A stretch of 64,000 nt of DNA from the NCBI GenBank assembly GCA_029257435.1, contig JARIBI010000155.1, positions 39,321 through 103,320 of the forward strand, in the 5' to 3' direction. Source of the stretch: Sporosarcina sp. (lineage in GTDB: Bacteria > Bacillota > Bacilli > Bacillales_A > Planococcaceae). This document shows, in pieces, positions 9,608-20,468 of the stretch; the stretch's first letter is position 1; the number at the start of each line of letters is the position of its first letter. The translations under genes and the position numbers were made by a program. The notes beneath the pieces were generated by a model. It did not search any database. It saw only the letters and a program-made list of their open reading frames with translations, and was not told the DNA's origin.

Positions 9608-11506
9608 TTAATTGTCCATCAATTCTTCTAAAATTGACCAGCGTTCAATTAAGTACTCATACTTTTCGTTCAGAGCGTCCAGACTTTTTGTCAGATCTCT
9701 TAATTTATCATAATCTGCACCACAAGTGCTCATTTCAGTTTCAGTGGCCGTAATAGCCTGTTCCGTTTCTTCAATATCTCTTTCAATGGTTTCCCATTCA
9801 CGTTTTTCTTTGTACGTCGGCTTCTTCTTAACAGGTGTTTCTTTTACTGGTTCTGGTATGCGTTCTTCGGTCATTGCTGGTTCAGAGACCTGCTTTGGAG
9901 TTTCTTTGAACCGTGCAACTTCTAAATAATCGGTATAGGACATGAAAACCGTCTCTATATTTCCCATCCCGTCAAGGACCCAAAGTTTGGTGGACGTCCG
10001 ATCCAAAAAGAATCTGTCGTGTGAAATCGTAAGTACAACGCCAGGGAAAGTTTCTATGAACGTTTCAAGAACGGACAACGTCTCCAAGTCCAAATCATTT
10101 GTCGGTTCATCCAGCAAGAGAACATTTGGCTGTTCCATAAGCAGCTTCAGCAGATATAAGCGCTTTCGCTCGCCACCTGATAATTTGCCAATAGGTGTTC
10201 CGTGTGCAGAAGTTGGGAACAAAAAACGTTCCAGCATTTGAGAAGCCGATATTCGGTTGCCTTCTCCATCTTCAATGTCATTGGATGTTTCCCGAATGTA
10301 TTCAATAATACGTTTGTTTTCTTGCATTTCGGGTAAATGCTGTTTGAAGTATGCAATTTTAACTGTTGTTCCTCGTTCGATGATTCCTGCGTCCGGTTCA
10401 AGTAAACCGTCAAACATGTTGACCAAGGTTGTTTTCCCGGCACCATTCGGGCCAACTATAGCAATGCGATCACCTGATTGAAGGAGCGCTGAAAATTGGT
10501 GGATGATCGTTCTGCCGTTGAATGACTTGGAGATGTCTTTTGCTTCCAAGACTTTTTTCCCTAATCGAGAAGTTTTAAGCCCGGCATCCATCTCTTCTTT
10601 CACGGAACCGCTCTTCACTTGCTGCTCAAGCTCTTCAAATCGTCCGATTCTGGCTTTCTGTTTTGTAGATCTCGCTTTGGCACCGCGCCGTATCCATTTT
10701 AGTTCTGAACGATAGCGATTTTTAAGCTTGTCTTCCGTTGCGGCGTTCATTTCCTCACGAAGCGCTTTCGCCTCTATATAATCACCATAGTTGCCTTTGT
10801 GCGCATAGAGCGTTTGGTCCGCAAGTTCGAAAATCGAAGTGGAGATTGCGTCCAGGAAATACCTATCGTGTGTCACAAATAATACAGCGCCTGATAAATT
10901 CTTAACGAAATCCTGCAGCCAAGTAATTGAAGCGACATCCAAATGGTTCGTAGGCTCATCAAGCAGCAGCAGATCTGCAGGTTCAATGAGTGTTTTCGCA
11001 AGCATGACACGCTTCCGTTGACCGCCTGAAAGTTCCCCCATTTTTTTGTCATATGTCTCAATCCCTAATTTTGAAAGAATCATTCTGGCTTGTGTATTTA
11101 TATCCCACGCATTTTGTTCGTCCATCTGTGTTTGATAGGTGGCAAAACGGGCTTGATTTTCTTCAGAGTCAGGATTTTCAGTGAGTGCCTGTAAGGCGTG
11201 TTCATAATTTAAGTTTAAACGAATAACGGAGGCATCACTTTGAAACACAGCTTCCATTACAGTTAAAGATGGATCGATGGTTGGATCTTGCGGTAGATAC
11301 GCAATCCGATAATTATTCGGATGATCTTTCGAAATGGTATCTGCATCTTCAATACCGGCGATTATCGAGAGCAATGTTGACTTTCCTGTTCCATTTATGC
11401 CAAGGAGGCCCGTTTTCTCTCCTGATGTTATGGTGAAATCGATTGCGCGAAATAATGTTTTTTCACCAACCGTTTTTGTTAGATTTTCAATAATCATTTG
11501 ACTCAT
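9608..11506 (-). CDS. ABC-F family ATP-binding protein
   Basis: Two ABC cassettes (GINGTGKST/LSGGQRKRV and GPNGAGKTT/LSGGERKRLYLL), no TMs, coiled-coil C-terminus. Confidence 0.95.
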   Translation of the reverse strand: MSQMIIENLTKTVGEKTLFRAIDFTITSGEKTGLLGINGTGKSTLLSIIAGIEDADTISKDHPNNYRIAYLPQDPTIDPSLTVMEAVFQSDASVIRLNLNYEHALQALTENPDSEENQARFATYQTQMDEQNAWDINTQARMILSKLGIETYDKKMGELSGGQRKRVMLAKTLIEPADLLLLDEPTNHLDVASITWLQDFVKNLSGAVLFVTHDRYFLDAISTSIFELADQTLYAHKGNYGDYIEAKALREEMNAATEDKLKNRYRSELKWIRRGAKARSTKQKARIGRFEELEQQVKSGSVKEEMDAGLKTSRLGKKVLEAKDISKSFNGRTIIHQFSALLQSGDRIAIVGPNGAGKTTLVNMFDGLLEPDAGIIERGTTVKIAYFKQHLPEMQENKRIIEYIRETSNDIEDGEGNRISASQMLERFLFPTSAHGTPIGKLSGGERKRLYLLKLLMEQPNVLLLDEPTNDLDLETLSVLETFIETFPGVVLTISHDRFFLDRTSTKLWVLDGMGNIETVFMSYTDYLEVARFKETPKQVSEPAMTEERIPEPVKETPVKKKPTYKEKREWETIERDIEETEQAITATETEMSTCGADYDKLRDLTKSLDALNEKYEYLIERWSILEELMDN

Positions 11507-11758
11507 GACAACACTTCCATTCTATAACCTGTTCTTTTCATAATACCTTATATCTGTCCGCTTTTGTAGAAATAGCCTTATCGCTTAAGCGTTTCAGGGT
11601 TTTCTATTTTCGGGGTACTCCCTAAGATTGGCAAATTGACAGCTTTTATTATCTGAAAATAACTTCGAATCGCAATTCATTCTATTCAAATAAACATAAA
11701 AGTCAAGGAAATCACTATTATAAGACTTATTTTATTTTCGAATATATTATTTTCAGAC

Positions 11759-11775
11759 TACCACTAAAAGTGGTA
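11759..11775. promoter_or_regulatory. Perfect 7-3-7 inverted repeat (TACCACT AAA AGTGGTA) upstream of the POT transporter
   Basis: Direct reading; about 30 nt before the SD AAAGGAGG. Confidence 0.5.
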
Positions 11776-11808
11776 CTATGTTCTTCATAGATAAAAGGAG
11801 GATTTCTC

Positions 11809-13302
11809 ATGTCACAGCTGTCAAAAAAGGAAATCGTTGAAAGTGTCCCTCAAAAAGGCTTCTTCGGTCATCCAAAAGGACTGTTCTCGTTATTCTTCAC
11901 TGAATTTTGGGAGCGCTTTTCTTACTACGGAATGCGAGCTATTCTCGTCTTCTATATGTACTACGAAGTTTCAAAAGGCGGTCTTGGAATCGATCAAGGA
12001 ACAGCTCTCGCAATTGTTTCCTTGTACGGATCACTCGTCTATATGTCAGGAGTTATTGGCGGCTGGTTAGCAGACCGAGTATTCGGTACATCACGTTCTG
12101 TCTTCTTAGGCGGAATTTTCATAATGCTCGGGCATATTGTTCTTTCTTTCCCTGGAGGCCTTGGAATGCTCTTCTTCTCCATGGCGTTAATCGTCATTGG
12201 AACAGGGTTACTGAAGCCAAACGTATCAAGTATGGTTGGAGATATCTATCCTGTCGGGGACAATCGCCAGGATGCTGGATTCAGTATCTTCTATATGGGT
12301 ATTAACCTGGGTAGTTTCATTGCACCTTTAACTGCCGGAACTATTGGAACAGAATACAATTTCCATTTAGGATTTAGTGTCGCTGCTTTTGGTATGTTCC
12401 TCGGACTGGTCATGTTTGTCATAACAAAGAAAAAGAACTTAGGTCTCGCAGGAACTTATGTGGCAAACCCGCTTTCTCCTGCTGAGAAGAAAAAAACGAT
12501 CAAAATTGTCGGAATTGCAGTTATTATATTAGCAATTCTAGTGGCAATTGCAATTCCAACTGGATACCTAACATTGAATTCCTTCACAGCTTTAGTAGGT
12601 ATTCTCGGATTTGCTATCCCAGCTGCTTATTTCATCGTTATGTACCGCAGCCCTAAAACTACTAGTGATGAAAAATCGCGTGTTCTGGCTTACATACCAC
12701 TGTTCTTAGCAGCTGTTATGTTTTGGTCAATTGCAGAGCAAGGATCCACAATTTTAGCACTCTATGCAGATAAAAGAACGAACTTGGATTTCTTAGGTAT
12801 TCACATATCACCTGCTTGGTTCCAGTCATTGAACCCGTTGTTCATCATTATTTTCGCACCTGTGTTTGCATGGCTTTGGGTTAAACTTGGTGACCGTCAA
12901 CCTTCAATCCCTCATAAGTTCTCGCTCGGTTTGCTATTTGCCGGTATTTCATTTATCGTCATCTTGCTTCCTGGTGTCTTGAGCGGTACAGATGCTTTAG
13001 TTAGCCCGATTTGGCTGGCATTGAGTATCTTTACACTTGTACTTGGTGAATTGTGTATATCCCCAGTGGGATTATCCGCGACAACTAAACTGGCACCTGC
13101 TGCGTTTACTGCACAAACCATGAGCCTTTGGTTCTTGTCGAATGCGGCAGCACAGGCATTGAATGCGCAGCTTGTTAAATTGTATTCTGCAGATACTGAA
13201 ATGCTTTATTTCGGAATTATCGGCGGGGTTGCAATCATTCTTTCAATCGTTGTGTTCTTTATCTCGCCAATCATTTCTCGTTATATGAAGGGTGTTCATT
13301 AA
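11809..13302 (+). CDS. Peptide MFS transporter (POT/PTR2 family, DtpT-like)
   Basis: FFTEFWERFSYYGMRAILVFYM signature, SIFYMGINLGSFIAPL. Confidence 0.96.
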   Translation: MSQLSKKEIVESVPQKGFFGHPKGLFSLFFTEFWERFSYYGMRAILVFYMYYEVSKGGLGIDQGTALAIVSLYGSLVYMSGVIGGWLADRVFGTSRSVFLGGIFIMLGHIVLSFPGGLGMLFFSMALIVIGTGLLKPNVSSMVGDIYPVGDNRQDAGFSIFYMGINLGSFIAPLTAGTIGTEYNFHLGFSVAAFGMFLGLVMFVITKKKNLGLAGTYVANPLSPAEKKKTIKIVGIAVIILAILVAIAIPTGYLTLNSFTALVGILGFAIPAAYFIVMYRSPKTTSDEKSRVLAYIPLFLAAVMFWSIAEQGSTILALYADKRTNLDFLGIHISPAWFQSLNPLFIIIFAPVFAWLWVKLGDRQPSIPHKFSLGLLFAGISFIVILLPGVLSGTDALVSPIWLALSIFTLVLGELCISPVGLSATTKLAPAAFTAQTMSLWFLSNAAAQALNAQLVKLYSADTEMLYFGIIGGVAIILSIVVFFISPIISRYMKGVH

Positions 13303-13314
13303 TAGAAATTCAGC

Positions 13315-13348
13315 AAAAAGCGGTTTCCTTTACGGAGACCGCTTTTTT
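13315..13348 (+). terminator. Intrinsic terminator
   Basis: aaaaagcggtttcctttacggagaccgctttttt. Confidence 0.85.
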
Positions 13349-13423
13349 GTGTCCTGTGATTTAACAAAATGCCGTTGCATACTTTAAAGAACTAGAAAAG
13401 TTTTGTTAAGCGAGGGATCGTCC

Positions 13424-14434
13424 ATGATATCGATTTTGCTCATTTTGCTAATTGCTGTTCTATTTGGACCTTTTGTATTGTCTATTGCAGAACGTCAGTT
13501 GGAATTCTACCTGTTTCTATTAGGAATTCTTTCCGTATTTACAGCAGGCATATGGAGTGCGTCAATTGTTCATACGGTACTTACCGATCCTCTCGCAATC
13601 ACATGCGCTGTATTAGTCGCAGGAATGCTATTCCGTATCTTCGAGCGGCCATTCAGTCTGTTAATACAGTTTACGGAGCGGCTCCTTCCCTCCCGTATTT
13701 TCGTCGCACTCATCGTGATCGGAATCGGGTTAGTCGCAAGTTTCATAACAGCAATCATTGCAGCAATTCTTCTCGTCTCAATCGTCAGCTTGCTCCATTA
13801 TGACAGACAAACTCAAATACGCCTGGTCGTTGTCTCTTGTTACGCTATCGGGTTAGGTGCTGTGCTGACACCATTAGGCGAACCTTTGTCGACCATCGCA
13901 ACCAGCAGACTGAACGAATCCTTCTTTTACTTATTTACATTGTTAGGAAGCGACGTGATCATCGCTATCGCTTCATTAGGAGTTTTTGCTGGTATCGTCA
14001 TTTCTCCGTCAAATAGGAAAACCTCTATCGATAAGAAAGTAAAACGTGAATCGTGGAGCGCAATTATTGTAAGAAGTATTAAAGTATACGTATTTGTGAT
14101 GGCACTGACTCTGTTAGGAGCTGGATTCGAACCACTGCTGAGTCCTTTTTTGGAAGGGAAAAGCCCTGCGGTCCTCTATTGGATCAATATGATCTCTGCT
14201 GTTCTGGATAATGCCACATTAGCTTCAATTGAGCTCAGCCCCGCTATGGATGAACCTACAATACGGGCTATTTTAATGGGCTTGCTTATAAGCGGAGGCA
14301 TGTTAATTCCCGGTAACATTCCAAACATTATTGCAGCTGGAAAGTTATCCATCACTAGTAAGGAATGGGCACGTTTCAGCCTCCCGTTCGGACTGGTAGC
14401 AATGCTCGTTTACTTTTTTGTCGTTGTTTACTGA
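13424..14434 (+). CDS. DUF1646-family membrane protein
   Basis: Multi-TM; VLTPLGEPLSTIA and SGGMLIPGNIPNIIAAGKL motifs; ATG 13424 preferred over 13403. Confidence 0.75.
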   Translation: MISILLILLIAVLFGPFVLSIAERQLEFYLFLLGILSVFTAGIWSASIVHTVLTDPLAITCAVLVAGMLFRIFERPFSLLIQFTERLLPSRIFVALIVIGIGLVASFITAIIAAILLVSIVSLLHYDRQTQIRLVVVSCYAIGLGAVLTPLGEPLSTIATSRLNESFFYLFTLLGSDVIIAIASLGVFAGIVISPSNRKTSIDKKVKRESWSAIIVRSIKVYVFVMALTLLGAGFEPLLSPFLEGKSPAVLYWINMISAVLDNATLASIELSPAMDEPTIRAILMGLLISGGMLIPGNIPNIIAAGKLSITSKEWARFSLPFGLVAMLVYFFVVVY

Positions 14435-14483
14435 CTATATACCATCGAACGGGCGGCGCATGTTCGATAATTCTTGTGACTAA

Positions 14484-14538
14484 AAAAGGCTACTCAGAAA
14501 TCAGTTTTCACTGAACTTCTGAGCAGCCTACGTTGTTT
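14484..14538. terminator. Intrinsic terminator between convergent genes
   Basis: aaaaaaggctactcagaaatcagttttcactgaacttctgagcagcct. Confidence 0.7.
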
Positions 14539-14541
14539 CTA

Positions 14542-15513
14542 TTACTTATTTCGTTTTGTCATGCGACCAAGTGCAAATGCACCTGCAGCCAGACCAATTA
14601 GCGTGTTGGTCTTTTTATTGAATACTTGCTTCACAATCAAATTCATGTTTTGAGGACGCTCTGCAAGACGGCGCATGAAGTACCCATACCAGTCTTCTCC
14701 AAACGGAACGTACGTCGTGAAGTTGTAGCCTTCTTTGGCAAGTTCTAACTGCATATCTTTACGGAATCCATAAAGCATTTGGAACTCAAACTTATCATAA
14801 GAAATATCGTTATCTTTCACAAATTGCTTCACATGATTAATGACATGGTGATCATGTGTTGCAATCGAAGTGAACTTTCCGTTCAATAAATGCCATTCAA
14901 TTAATTTTACAAAGTTTTCATCGATATCCGCTTTGTCTTGATACGCAACAGCCGGAGATTCTTTATAAGCTCCTTTTACAATGCGCAGACGGAAATCTTG
15001 ATGCTGTTTCATATAGTCTTCTGCTTCGAAGAAGTATGCTTGAATAACTGTTCCGACATTTTTATATGTTTTTGATAAGTCATCAAGTAAATCGAATGAA
15101 GGCTTCAAACGATCATAGTCTTCCATATCAAAGTTAACAAAAATATCGTATTCGTTCGCTTTACTTACGATTTCTCGTAAATTTTCTTCACAGAAGCTTG
15201 GATCGATATCCAGTCCGAGCTGAGAAGGCTTCAGTGAAATCGTAGCATCGACACCGTTTTCATGAATTGCTTCAATCACACTTAAAATTTGTTTTTTTGC
15301 AGCAGTTGCTTCTTCGCGGTTGTAAACGAACTCGCCAAGATTGTCGACAGTACAAGAAATACCGTGCGCATTCAGTTCCTTAATACTTTCAATTGTCTCA
15401 GGAATATTTGTTCCTGCTACTACGTTTTGAGCTCCCAACTTTAGACCGTATTTTTTTGCTGCGCTGTTTAAAGTCTGGTTTTGGGAAAGACCCATAAATA
15501 AATCTTTTAGCAT
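14542..15513 (-). CDS. Proline dehydrogenase (monofunctional)
   Basis: LKPSQLGLDID, FVNFDMEDYD, LRIVKGAYKE, IATHDHHVI, FEFQMLYGFR. Confidence 0.94.
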   Translation of the reverse strand: MLKDLFMGLSQNQTLNSAAKKYGLKLGAQNVVAGTNIPETIESIKELNAHGISCTVDNLGEFVYNREEATAAKKQILSVIEAIHENGVDATISLKPSQLGLDIDPSFCEENLREIVSKANEYDIFVNFDMEDYDRLKPSFDLLDDLSKTYKNVGTVIQAYFFEAEDYMKQHQDFRLRIVKGAYKESPAVAYQDKADIDENFVKLIEWHLLNGKFTSIATHDHHVINHVKQFVKDNDISYDKFEFQMLYGFRKDMQLELAKEGYNFTTYVPFGEDWYGYFMRRLAERPQNMNLIVKQVFNKKTNTLIGLAAGAFALGRMTKRNK

Positions 15514-15637
15514 GTCGATAACTCCTCAGAACTAAAATTTTTCACTACTTCATTATATCATATATCGCAAGGATACAACATAATCTGACACGTAAAAAGG
15601 GGGTCACTTTTAGTTCCGACAGCTTTATCCAAGTTCT

Positions 15638-17377
15638 TTATAGTCGTTTTGCTGAGTCCGCTACTTCCTCAGCCATTCTAAACAGCTGCACACTCGTATC
15701 CAGTTCATCTGCAAGACGCTTCATTTCGTTGGATTGTTCAGCTACATCAGTAATGGTTGCGGATGTTTCTTCACCTGAAGCTGAAATATTTGAAGTCATT
15801 TCCTCTAATGATCGAAGCGCTTCCGACAGCATTTGGATATGACGTTCGGCTTCTTCAGATTTCTGTGCTTCTCGCATTAAACTTTCAGAAATAGCAGATA
15901 CTTCTGCAACAGTTTCTTCGACAGCCGTGGAAATACCACTTAATGTCTGTGCAGTTTGACGGACTGTTTCTGACCCAGTTTCAATCAGTTCGCCGCTTTC
16001 TTCTGTAGAATGCACCACATCTGCAATGCTGGAAGAAATATCTTTTATCAGCTGTCCAACTTCCTGAACGTCCTGATTAGATTGCTCAGCGAGTCGGCGC
16101 ACTTCATCAGCAACAACCGCAAACCCTTTCCCATGTTCACCTGCTCTAGCCGCCTCGATAGAAGCGTTCAATGCGAGTAAATTGGTTTGGTCAGCAATAT
16201 CTGAAATCGACTCTGTAATCGTTTGTATCTTCTTTGCGGAATCTATGAGACCTTGAATAGCTGATTTCGTACTGGAAGAGGATAGTGAAATCTTCTTCAT
16301 ATCATCACTTAGTGATACAGCACGTTCTCTGCCTTCTTCGGCCAGCACCATCGTGTTTGAGGAAATCGATGTTGCTTTCTTTGCGCGGACATCCGCCAGG
16401 TGAAGATCGTTCGCTAAATCTTGGATAAGATGGGCAACTTGACCGACGCTCGCATTCCCGTCTACTACAGAACTAGCTGCTTCATTAATATTTTCTGATA
16501 CCATATGCGTTGCGCCTTCCATTTCTTTCAAGGAGTCCACAGTTTGTGTCGTGCTTAGTGTCAATTTAGTTGATGTTGTTTTGACGGTTCCGATCATACT
16601 CCGCAGATTGGATGCAAGAGTATTTAAGGTAATACCTAAGTCACCAACTTCATCTTTGCTTGTAACCTGTACGTCTGCAATCCCTAAATTACCGTCTGCG
16701 AGCTGTTTCGAGTGTTCTATCAACTCCGAAATCGGTCTCGTTTTTTTACGAAGCAAGAAGATTGTCAATAGCGCTGCGAGGAATAACGGCACGATGCTGA
16801 TTAATATCCCGTTACGAACAACTCCCCATGTGCGAGAAGTAACAATTCCAGCATCAAAGTCGATCACACTTACAGCGATCACTTCTTTCGAAGGATCCTG
16901 ATCTTTGAAAATAGGCGCATAGCCGGACAGCCGTTTCATTCCTGCAAAGTCATATGCTTTTGAATACGTTGGATGCTTCATTTCTGTAAGCATAGCAATC
17001 GCTTCTTCATCCACTTTGAACTTATCTCCCGGTTTGAAACCTTTGTTTTGGAGATTGTCATCGACAGCAACTAATGTACCGTCTAAATCTACAATATATT
17101 GCGTTTCAAAAATATCTTTATGAGCGGTTGTCCAGTTAAGCTGTTCGCCCACTTTGCCTTGAGTGGCGCTGTCGCCTTCTAGAACTTTGTCCATATCTTC
17201 TGGTAATATGAGACCAGTTGTTATATTTGCACAACCATACGCTTCGATTCCTGCTGCTTCAAAAAGCTTGTCATATGCAGTCTTGTAGGTAGCTACAGAA
17301 GTGATTGCAAGCATGACAATAAGAATTCCAATAATCAAACTGCCCAGCTGGAATGTTAATGACCTTTTCATCTTCAT
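15638..17377 (-). CDS. Methyl-accepting chemotaxis protein
   Basis: Signalling hairpin [48 protein letters not shown]-terminal sensor between two TMs. Confidence 0.97.
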   Translation of the reverse strand: MKMKRSLTFQLGSLIIGILIVMLAITSVATYKTAYDKLFEAAGIEAYGCANITTGLILPEDMDKVLEGDSATQGKVGEQLNWTTAHKDIFETQYIVDLDGTLVAVDDNLQNKGFKPGDKFKVDEEAIAMLTEMKHPTYSKAYDFAGMKRLSGYAPIFKDQDPSKEVIAVSVIDFDAGIVTSRTWGVVRNGILISIVPLFLAALLTIFLLRKKTRPISELIEHSKQLADGNLGIADVQVTSKDEVGDLGITLNTLASNLRSMIGTVKTTSTKLTLSTTQTVDSLKEMEGATHMVSENINEAASSVVDGNASVGQVAHLIQDLANDLHLADVRAKKATSISSNTMVLAEEGRERAVSLSDDMKKISLSSSSTKSAIQGLIDSAKKIQTITESISDIADQTNLLALNASIEAARAGEHGKGFAVVADEVRRLAEQSNQDVQEVGQLIKDISSSIADVVHSTEESGELIETGSETVRQTAQTLSGISTAVEETVAEVSAISESLMREAQKSEEAERHIQMLSEALRSLEEMTSNISASGEETSATITDVAEQSNEMKRLADELDTSVQLFRMAEEVADSAKRL

Positions 17378-17643
17378 GATTCATAATACCTCTTTCTAAT
17401 TTCACATAATAAGGACTTTATTACTTAAGACTTTACCTCAAAACTCCTAGAAAAACTATACATACATAATTATTTCACATAACCTTCACGATTCCTGCAT
17501 ATCTATTATCGACTAAAATTTCAGCTTTCGAAGTCATTTTTCTCTATATTTTATTTCACTTGAGGTATGATTAGTTAGTATTTCATTATGAATAACCTGT
17601 TATGAATAGCATTTCAGGTATATTATTACCGGAGGTTTCCACA

Positions 17644-18087
17644 ATGTCTGATACTAACGATAAAAATATTTTTGAATTACTTCATACAATCGAAAAAATC
17701 AGCTATCAAATGGTTGTTAAATGGCAGCAGCGATCTGATAACGACTTAGGTATTTCTCATATCCTCGTCTTGCAGGAATTGGTGAACGAAGGAGAAAGCC
17801 GGCCGTCTGATATTGCGAAGAAATTAAACTTTACACCTGCGTCCCTTACACACCTTTCAATGAAACTAACGAAACAAGGTTTAATCGAAAGAAGACAATC
17901 CAAAGAGGATAAGCGCACTAAATATTTATCCATTACCGATGCTGGCAAGGAGCTTGTCGATAAAGCATATAATGACGGCATCGAAGTCCGCCGTGAATTA
18001 TTTTCACATATTTCTACAGAAGAACAGCAAAAAATGCTGGAGATATACAGAAAGTTGGATGAAGCGCTTATGAAGCCCTCGAAATAA
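17644..18087 (+). CDS. MarR family transcriptional regulator
   Basis: wHTH: LNFTPASLTHLSMKLTKQGLIERRQSKEDKRTKYLSIT; SD before ATG 17644. Confidence 0.92.
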   Translation: MSDTNDKNIFELLHTIEKISYQMVVKWQQRSDNDLGISHILVLQELVNEGESRPSDIAKKLNFTPASLTHLSMKLTKQGLIERRQSKEDKRTKYLSITDAGKELVDKAYNDGIEVRRELFSHISTEEQQKMLEIYRKLDEALMKPSK

Positions 18088-18111
18088 TTTAGTGGAGATG
18101 AGGTATGACCT

Positions 18112-19014
18112 ATGTTTGCACTTATTGTCAATCCTTCTTCCGGCCGCGGTCGGGCAACTTCTTTATTTCAACAAGTCGAAGAAAGACTTGTTCAACACGA
18201 TTTAGCTTATACGTCTCTGTTAAGTGATTCTAAAAACGCTTCGACTGAGTTTCTTAAACGACTTTTAGATGACTATACATTAACAGCGATTATTATCATT
18301 GGCGGTGATGGTACTGCAGGATCTGTCGTTCAAGTCGCTTCAGATTACGCTATTCCGCTCGCTATTCTTCCCGCAGGTTCTGGAAATGACGCCGCAAGAG
18401 CGTTTAACCTTACATATGATCCGAATGTTTTCGTACAAAAACTAATCCACCTTTCTACGCAACAGGTCGATTTACTCAGTGTAAATGGAAAGAAAGGAAT
18501 CACCATCGCGGCTGCAGGGGTGGATGCAGAAATTGGAGAAGCGGCAAATCACTCCTTTTATAAGTCCCTCCTGAATAAATTCGGGATAGGAGGATTCGCC
18601 TATCCAATCGCTGCGATTCATACGCTATGCACCTTTACACCATTCGAAGTTCGTTTGTCCATCGACAATACCCCTTATGCTTGGCGGCGCACGTGGCTGA
18701 TTGCTGCCGGCAATACTCCATCTTACGGGGGTGGATTGCGTGTCTGTCCTGAGGCGATGCCAACTGACGGTATAATGCATATTACCGTGGCACATTCCGC
18801 TAGCAGGACATCTTTACTTCTACGTTTGTTTCCGAAACTGCTTCAAGGTAATCTGATTCACAGCCCCTCTATCAGTTATTTAACAGGTACCGCCATTACG
18901 CTGAAGGCCAATCGCAATATTCTCCTTATACTCGACGGTGAACCTATCCATTCGCCACAGTTCACAATTTGTATAAAAACGGCTGGACTAAAGCTTGTAA
19001 ACAGCAGCGAATAA
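18112..19014 (+). CDS. Diacylglycerol/YegS-like lipid kinase family protein
   Basis: VNPSSGRG, IIGGDGTAGSV, LPAGSGNDAARAF. Confidence 0.9.
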   Translation: MFALIVNPSSGRGRATSLFQQVEERLVQHDLAYTSLLSDSKNASTEFLKRLLDDYTLTAIIIIGGDGTAGSVVQVASDYAIPLAILPAGSGNDAARAFNLTYDPNVFVQKLIHLSTQQVDLLSVNGKKGITIAAAGVDAEIGEAANHSFYKSLLNKFGIGGFAYPIAAIHTLCTFTPFEVRLSIDNTPYAWRRTWLIAAGNTPSYGGGLRVCPEAMPTDGIMHITVAHSASRTSLLLRLFPKLLQGNLIHSPSISYLTGTAITLKANRNILLILDGEPIHSPQFTICIKTAGLKLVNSSE

Positions 19015-19029
19015 CTCATATTTTTATAA

Positions 19030-19043
19030 AGAAAACGCTTTCA
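19030..19043. promoter_or_regulatory. Candidate CcpA cre site
   Basis: AGAAAACGCTTTCA, 13/14 match to TGAAAACGCTTTCA, upstream of ilvA. Confidence 0.4.
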
Positions 19044-19148
19044 TAATATTTCCACACTAAATGTTCTAACTATTTAGACTTAGTTGTTGTATTCTCCCTG
19101 CCCCTCATGGTAGTATTGAAAAATGCTAGTGTTGAGGAGGTCGCCCTA

Positions 19149-20420
19149 TTGACAAACGTTCAAGAAGTAGAAAAGAAAAGTTTGTGTATTGAAGATATTT
19201 TAATAGCGAATCAAGTGTTAAAAGATATCGTGGCCCATACGCCTCTTCAGAAAAACGAGCGGTTGTCAGAAGAATATGGATGTACAGTTTATATAAAACG
19301 AGAGGACTTGCAGCATGTTCGATCGTTCAAACTTAGAGGTGCTTATTATAAGATCAAGCGGATTGAATCCAGTGCTTTAGAACAAGGAATTGTTTGCGCG
19401 AGTGCTGGTAATCACGCTCAAGGAGTAGCCTTTGCATGTGCCCAGCTAGGAATTGACGGGAAAATCTTTATGCCCTTAACGACACCTAAGCAAAAGGTGG
19501 ATCAAGTAAAAATGTTCGGTAAAGGGTTTGTTGAAATTTTATTAGCAGGAGATACGTTCGATGATTCCTTTGACAGTGCAATACGTTGTTCAAAGGAAGA
19601 GGATCGAATATTCATTCATCCTTTTGACGATTTCGACATTATTGCCGGTCAAGCTACGGTGGCTGTGGAAATTATGAATGACATCGAACAGCCGATTGAC
19701 TATGTATTTTCAAGCATCGGCGGCGGCGGTCTTATGTCCGGTATGAGCACATACATTAAGAATTTATCTCCGTTAACGAAGATGATTGGAGTTGAACCTG
19801 CTGGAGCAGCGAGCATGAAATCCTCTTTTAATAATGGAAAGCTTACCCCGTTAGCCACGATTGATAAGTTTGTTGATGGCGCTGCAGTAAAATGTCCTGG
19901 CCAGAAGACGTTCGATATTTGTTTTGAACTGGTGGAAGAAATCGTAGCTGTTCCAGAAGGTAAAGTATGTACAGCAATTCTTGAACTATATAATAAGCAC
20001 GCAATTATTGCAGAGCCAGCAGGAGCGCTCCCGATTGCCGCACTGGATTACTATAAAGATGAAATTAAAGGAAAATCGATTGTTGTTGTCATTAGCGGCG
20101 GAAATAACGATATCGGCAGAATGCAGGAAATCAAAGAGAAATCATTAATTCACGAAGGATTATTGTATTATTTCATAGTGAATTTCCCGCAGCGCGCAGG
20201 AGCACTGCGTCAATTCCTTGATAATGTCCTCGGTCCGAATGATGATATTACCACATTCGAATATACGAAGAAAAACAACAAAGAAAACGGCCCGGGACTC
20301 GTAGGAATTGAGCTGAAGCATCCTGAAGAGTACGAAGGGCTGTTAGACCGGATGCGATCGAATGGTTTTTCATTTACTGAAGTGAATAATGACAGCACGT
20401 TGTTCGATTTGCTCATTTAG
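19149..20420 (+). CDS. ilvA: Threonine ammonia-lyase (TTG start after GAGGAGG)
   Basis: REDLQHVRSFKLRGAYYKI, SAGNHAQGVAFA, GGGGLMSG; C-terminal ACT-like domain. Confidence 0.95.
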   Translation: MTNVQEVEKKSLCIEDILIANQVLKDIVAHTPLQKNERLSEEYGCTVYIKREDLQHVRSFKLRGAYYKIKRIESSALEQGIVCASAGNHAQGVAFACAQLGIDGKIFMPLTTPKQKVDQVKMFGKGFVEILLAGDTFDDSFDSAIRCSKEEDRIFIHPFDDFDIIAGQATVAVEIMNDIEQPIDYVFSSIGGGGLMSGMSTYIKNLSPLTKMIGVEPAGAASMKSSFNNGKLTPLATIDKFVDGAAVKCPGQKTFDICFELVEEIVAVPEGKVCTAILELYNKHAIIAEPAGALPIAALDYYKDEIKGKSIVVVISGGNNDIGRMQEIKEKSLIHEGLLYYFIVNFPQRAGALRQFLDNVLGPNDDITTFEYTKKNNKENGPGLVGIELKHPEEYEGLLDRMRSNGFSFTEVNNDSTLFDLLI

Positions 20421-20427
20421 TGAAACA

Positions 20428-20468
20428 AAAACAGACAAAGCCTGAATCGCTTTGTCTGTTTTTTGTTT
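20428..20468. terminator. Intrinsic terminator
   Basis: aaacagacaaagcctgaatcgctttgtctgttttttgtttt. Confidence 0.85.
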
